Shown here: one piece after another, positions 60,877 through 64,000 of the stretch | How positions within the stretch are numbered: the stretch's first letter is position 1 | How the letters are laid out: each line of letters starts with the position of its first letter | DNA from: Devosia nitrariae | GTDB taxonomy: Bacteria > Pseudomonadota > Alphaproteobacteria > Rhizobiales > Devosiaceae | Length of the DNA stretch: 64,000 bases | Reading direction: 5' to 3' | Assembly (NCBI RefSeq): GCF_030160115.1 | Contig: NZ_BSNS01000004.1 | Coordinates: 124,001 to 188,000, forward strand | The notes under the pieces: model-generated | What the model was told of the DNA's origin: nothing | Database searches by the model: none | The model's input: only the letters and a program-made list of their open reading frames with translations | Program-made: the position numbers and the translations under genes

Positions 60877-61716
60877 TCAGGCCCTCTTCGCGGCGCTGCG
60901 AACGATACGGTCGACCCCCGGCGGCGACAGCAATGGCAGGCAGAACTTACGCGCGAAGTGCATGAGGCTCTTCAGGTGCGCCCGTCCGGCGCGGCTGGTA
61001 AGACCCGTGGCACTGGTGCGCTGATGGTCGTGGACGAGCTGTGAGGCGGGAAAGCAGACAACCTTGTGGCCGCTCACCCAGATACGTGCACAGAGGTCGA
61101 CGTCCTCCATATAGAGGAAGTAGGCTTCGTCCATGCCCCCCAACTGAAGAAACAGATCCCGGCGAATGATAAAGCCCGTTCCCATGACCCATTCGGCTTC
61201 AAAGGGCTGGCCCGCGTTGGTTTCCTCGATCATCAGGTGGCGGTCGATGCGACGCCGCAGCAGCTGTTCGGTCTGGGGCACCCGGCGGCCGACGATGTCG
61301 AGCGTCGAATAGAAGCGACGAGCGCTATATTGCCGACTGCCGTCGGGATTGACGAGGCCGAGGCCACCCATTCCGACGTCCGGGTGCTCGTCCATGTAGT
61401 CGAGCACTTCGGTCACGCTATCGCGTTCAAAGTAGGTGTCGGGGTTGAGGATCAGCAGGTATTCGCTGTCAACGCCGGATACGCCGAAATTGATGCCAGC
61501 ACCGTAGCCGTCGTTGCGGGGCGCCGGTTTGATCGTCACCTGCGGCAGTGCAGCCTGCATCAAAGCCAGCGACTCGTCTCCCGAGCAGTTGTCGACGACG
61601 GTAATCCCGTCCAGCTGCGCTATGCCGTGCGCCAGGAGGGAATTGACGCTTCTGACCGTCAACGCCGGGGTGCGGAAGTTGACGAAGACCACACGCAATC
61701 TGGCCCTTGCCGTCAT
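60877..61716 (-). CDS. Family 2 glycosyltransferase, rhamnosyltransferase-like
   Basis: A 279-residue protein from ATG 61716, overlapping the upstream stop. VVFVNFRTPALTVRSVNSLL, VDNCSGDESLALM, ILNPDTYFE (metal-binding region) and FLYMEDVDLCARIWVSGHKV are typical. Such enzymes often add rhamnose from dTDP-rhamnose, fitting the nearby rml genes. Confidence 0.85.
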   Translation of the reverse strand: MTARARLRVVFVNFRTPALTVRSVNSLLAHGIAQLDGITVVDNCSGDESLALMQAALPQVTIKPAPRNDGYGAGINFGVSGVDSEYLLILNPDTYFERDSVTEVLDYMDEHPDVGMGGLGLVNPDGSRQYSARRFYSTLDIVGRRVPQTEQLLRRRIDRHLMIEETNAGQPFEAEWVMGTGFIIRRDLFLQLGGMDEAYFLYMEDVDLCARIWVSGHKVVCFPASQLVHDHQRTSATGLTSRAGRAHLKSLMHFARKFCLPLLSPPGVDRIVRSAAKRA

Positions 61717-62804
61717 GATCCGTAGTTTTCCCTGGCGTATGTCCGCGCAACGTCGCGTACGATGCTCCACAGCCGGTCGGCGGACCGGTCCCAATCGAAA
61801 TGTTCGAGCCGACTTAGGCCGTCCGCCACCAGGCGCCGGCGCAGATCCGTATCGCTGACAATTCGGTTAAGCCCCTCGGCGATCGACGCAATTTGTGTCG
61901 GGTCGACGATTACAGCCGCTCCGCCTGCAATCTCTGGCATAGACGACACATTGGAGGTGAGAACCGGCACACCCGAGGCGAAGCCTTCTATGATCGGCAG
62001 GCCGAAGCCCTCGAACAGCGACACGTAGGCAATCGCTCGCGCGCCACGGTAGTAGGCCGGCAGGTCGGCGTCCGACACGCGCCCTGCGAACACCACAAGG
62101 TCCGCGATGCCGACCTCTTCGGCCACTGCCGCCAAACCCGGGTCGGGCCGGCCCGTGATGACCAGTCGAATTCCGCGCCGCGGCAGTTCGGAGGCAGCAT
62201 GGGCGCGTATGAGGCTCGCAACGTTCTTGTAGCCCCGGTGATTGCCGCAATAAAAGACGTAGTCATATCCCGGCGCATGCCTTGCCCCATGGCGCGCGAA
62301 ACCGGCGCTGACACCGTTATAGACGACGTGCACCCTGTCGTCTTCCATGCCCGACCAATCGAGGAATTCCTGCCGGACGAACTCCGAGACGCACACGATC
62401 GCCCCGCACCGGTGATAGAGCGGTCTAAAGATCAAGTCGTAGTAGGCACGCTTGGCAGCGCCATAGAAGTGACGATGCGTAAGGTCGTGGACCATTACAA
62501 CACTTGGTAGACTCAAGTTCAGAGGTGGCACGAAACCGGCGCTGAAGAATACCCTGCCCCGTTCCGGCTGCACGCGCCACAACGCTTTACTGACGGAAAG
62601 CACCGAGAGCGGTGAGCCGATTTTGCCGGCGACGGCGAGATCAACGACTTGCATATCAATCGGCAGGCGCAATTCGAGCTCTGTCTGAACCCGCCCTATG
62701 CCGGTCTCTGGCGGCCAGCGCCGATCAGCATAAACCGTCAGGGACGAGGCAACACTCGCCCGTCCCGCAGCCATTGGGACGAAGACATCATGCATTGACA
62801 TCAT
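61713..62804 (-). CDS. Family 4 (GT-B) glycosyltransferase
   Basis: A 363-residue protein. ETGIGRVQTELELRL near the N-terminus and, in the second domain, FYCGNHRGYKNVASLIRAHA and YVSLFEGFGLPIIEGFASGV (E-x7-E) fit mannosyltransferase-like GT4 enzymes. ATG 62804 overlaps the stop of the upstream gene. Confidence 0.85.
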   Translation of the reverse strand: MMSMHDVFVPMAAGRASVASSLTVYADRRWPPETGIGRVQTELELRLPIDMQVVDLAVAGKIGSPLSVLSVSKALWRVQPERGRVFFSAGFVPPLNLSLPSVVMVHDLTHRHFYGAAKRAYYDLIFRPLYHRCGAIVCVSEFVRQEFLDWSGMEDDRVHVVYNGVSAGFARHGARHAPGYDYVFYCGNHRGYKNVASLIRAHAASELPRRGIRLVITGRPDPGLAAVAEEVGIADLVVFAGRVSDADLPAYYRGARAIAYVSLFEGFGLPIIEGFASGVPVLTSNVSSMPEIAGGAAVIVDPTQIASIAEGLNRIVSDTDLRRRLVADGLSRLEHFDWDRSADRLWSIVRDVARTYARENYGS

Positions 62805-63643
62805 GCATCGCCCCAACCCCGCAAGCGTTGCTCAAAAGCAATAAAGCGGTATCGCGCCTGGTCGCGGCGCCCCTTGAGCAGTGCAGCTGCGGCCCCAACC
62901 AGCGGTCGACCGGACATATAGACGACGAACCACAAAGGATATTTTTCCATCCGCATCACACGTCCAAAACCACGATTGTAGCGCCGCCCCCGATCAAGCG
63001 TTGCCTGGTCAAACGCCTCCAATGGCTCAGGATGCATGATCTTGAGCGCGGGGTCGTAACTGCCTTTCGCGCCGCTGCGTAACGCCCGCAACATGAGCTC
63101 GGTCTCTTCACCGGCGCCCCACCTCGTCCCGGACCCCACGCCAAGGTCCTCATTGAAGGGACCGGCATTTTCAAGCGCGGTTGCCCGGTAGAACGTAGTA
63201 TACGATGTTTGACTGGTCCAAATGTTGAAGCGGTCGATGACATGGGGCCTAGCATTCCATCGTCCCTGTGAGGGAACACCTGCGGGCGTAATGCTCATGC
63301 CCGTATAGAAACCAAGGGCGGGATCTTTGCTGAACGCCGAATCAACCCGCTCCAGCGTATCTTCCGGATAGATGCAATCGTCGTCAGGAAAGGCGACAAT
63401 ATTGCCCGAAATATGTTGGAGCCCAAGATTTCGGCCGCGCGACAGTCCCCTGCGCGTATCTCGCAGATAAGTAACAGGCAACCGCTCACTATAGGTCCCG
63501 ACAACCATTTCGGTGGCGCCGTCGTTGCTCTGGTCGACGATTACAATCTCGGCCGCCTTCAGCGTTTGTCGTTCAAGGCAACCCAGCAATTCGCCGATCT
63601 GTCGCGCGCGGTTCAAGGTGGATGTGACCAGGGAGATCCGCAT
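62801..63643 (-). CDS. Family 2 glycosyltransferase
   Basis: A 280-residue protein from ATG 63643 (MRISLVTSTLNRARQIGELL). VDQSNDGATEMVV, GLSRGRNLGLQHISGNIVAF, PDDDCIYPED (D-x-D) and GAGEETELMLRAL follow the GT-A pattern. First gene of a three-gene glycosyltransferase set. Confidence 0.85.
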   Translation of the reverse strand: MRISLVTSTLNRARQIGELLGCLERQTLKAAEIVIVDQSNDGATEMVVGTYSERLPVTYLRDTRRGLSRGRNLGLQHISGNIVAFPDDDCIYPEDTLERVDSAFSKDPALGFYTGMSITPAGVPSQGRWNARPHVIDRFNIWTSQTSYTTFYRATALENAGPFNEDLGVGSGTRWGAGEETELMLRALRSGAKGSYDPALKIMHPEPLEAFDQATLDRGRRYNRGFGRVMRMEKYPLWFVVYMSGRPLVGAAAALLKGRRDQARYRFIAFEQRLRGWGDA

Positions 63644-63678
63644 ATCCTTCGTCCTTGCTGCGGTTGGCAACACCACTG

Positions 63679-63789
63679 TCAGCGCCGAGCATCAACGAGC
63701 CGTTGTTTGAGCGCACGCAACCGATTGACAAAGTGCACCAGCCGCCTCCCTCTCGGCCCGATGCGACCGAAATATTGCAATTCTTCCAT
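63679..63789 (-). CDS. Short ORF, possibly the end of a frameshifted gene
   Basis: A 36-residue basic peptide (MEELQYFGRIGPRGRRLVHF...) with GGAAGAG about 5 bases upstream of ATG 63789. A neighbouring frame just upstream reads YTVDMPVRGRYLSDLFLKSG, protein-like, then loses character near 63800. The two may be one gene broken by a frameshift. Low certainty. Confidence 0.3.
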   Translation of the reverse strand: MEELQYFGRIGPRGRRLVHFVNRLRALKQRLVDARR

Positions 63790-64000
63790 GGTCTCTTCCG
63801 GAGGGCGGCGTAGGGATCGACCGTGACGCCGCTCTTCAAGAACAAATCCGATAGATATCTGCCGCGAACCGGCATGTCCACGGTATATTCCAAGTATTCA
63901 GGTTCTCAACCCATAATTGCAATGCGACAGCATTATGACAGCGTCGTACGCATTCCGTCTTGTCAGCGGCCCGAAGCAACATGTCCGCCTCTTGGCAACG

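Noticed and set aside
60662..61024. 120-codon plus-strand frame
   Set aside because: Second half is antisense to a clear glycosyltransferase; no domain.
1..64000. CRISPR array, retron or diversity-generating retroelement
   Set aside because: No regularly spaced repeats with unique spacers and no reverse transcriptase were seen; the fibre C-terminal duplication lacks a template-repeat/RT arrangement.

Overview
The window is high-GC DNA from an alphaproteobacterium. The clearest taxonomic sign is an exact alphaproteobacterial-type LexA box (GTTC-N7-GTTC, 50169-50183); gene content and codon style agree. Positions 1 to about 52.9 kb are most of a temperate, lambda-like siphophage prophage, which begins left of the window and ends beside a CAT-anticodon tRNA gene (52998-53073). 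From about 53.1 kb to the end is host chromosome: a decayed MFS transporter fragment, then an exopolysaccharide/O-antigen locus (sugar-phosphate transferase, phosphohexomutase, rmlCBDA, three glycosyltransferases).

Prophage layout. 0-5 kb (+): an HTH gene, a Lon-type AAA+ ATPase, small phage proteins, a metallophosphoesterase and a secreted protein. 5-11.3 kb (-): nucleotide-metabolism-like genes, an HTH-phosphoesterase, spanin-like lysis proteins, a GH108 endolysin, a RuvC-like resolvase and two small regulators. 11.3-11.6 kb is an operator-rich divergent control region. 11.6-15.5 kb (+) is a primase-polymerase fused to an SF2-type helicase. 15.6-34 kb (-) is the late operon, transcribed terminase small subunit, terminase large subunit, [Mrr-like nuclease + HEPN cassette], gpW-like, portal, protease/scaffold, decoration, capsid, connector, tail terminator, tail tube, frameshifted tail chaperones, tape measure, tail tip, fibre. 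34-35 kb is a repeat-rich stretch upstream of the terminase that may be cos. 35-39 kb holds a replication-initiator-like gene preceded by about 620 bp of noncoding sequence packed with hairpins. 39-47 kb (+) carries a PP-loop sulfotransfer-like protein, a DEDD exonuclease, an HTH protein, an ART-like gene, an HNH nuclease, an ATP-dependent DNA ligase and a DUF2971 gene. 47-50.2 kb (-) is a LexA-controlled operon ending in HMCES/YedK and an anchored nuclease. 50.3-52.9 kb holds a nucleotidyltransferase, an excisionase-like gene and the integrase.

The genes fit one temperate phage: integrase/excisionase, SOS-linked genes, replication by PrimPol-helicase, headful or cos packaging by a Nu1/GpA-type terminase, and lysis by muramidase plus spanins. 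Accessory cargo sits at module joints. The most notable is a two-gene membrane Mrr nuclease/HEPN pair inserted between terminase and gpW, bordered on one side by a 19-bp repeat that also marks two other late-operon joints. Several repeated palindromes (327/42010; 11491/34294/34943; 11374/35729) suggest a phage-wide regulatory network. All functions are read from sequence motifs without database searches.
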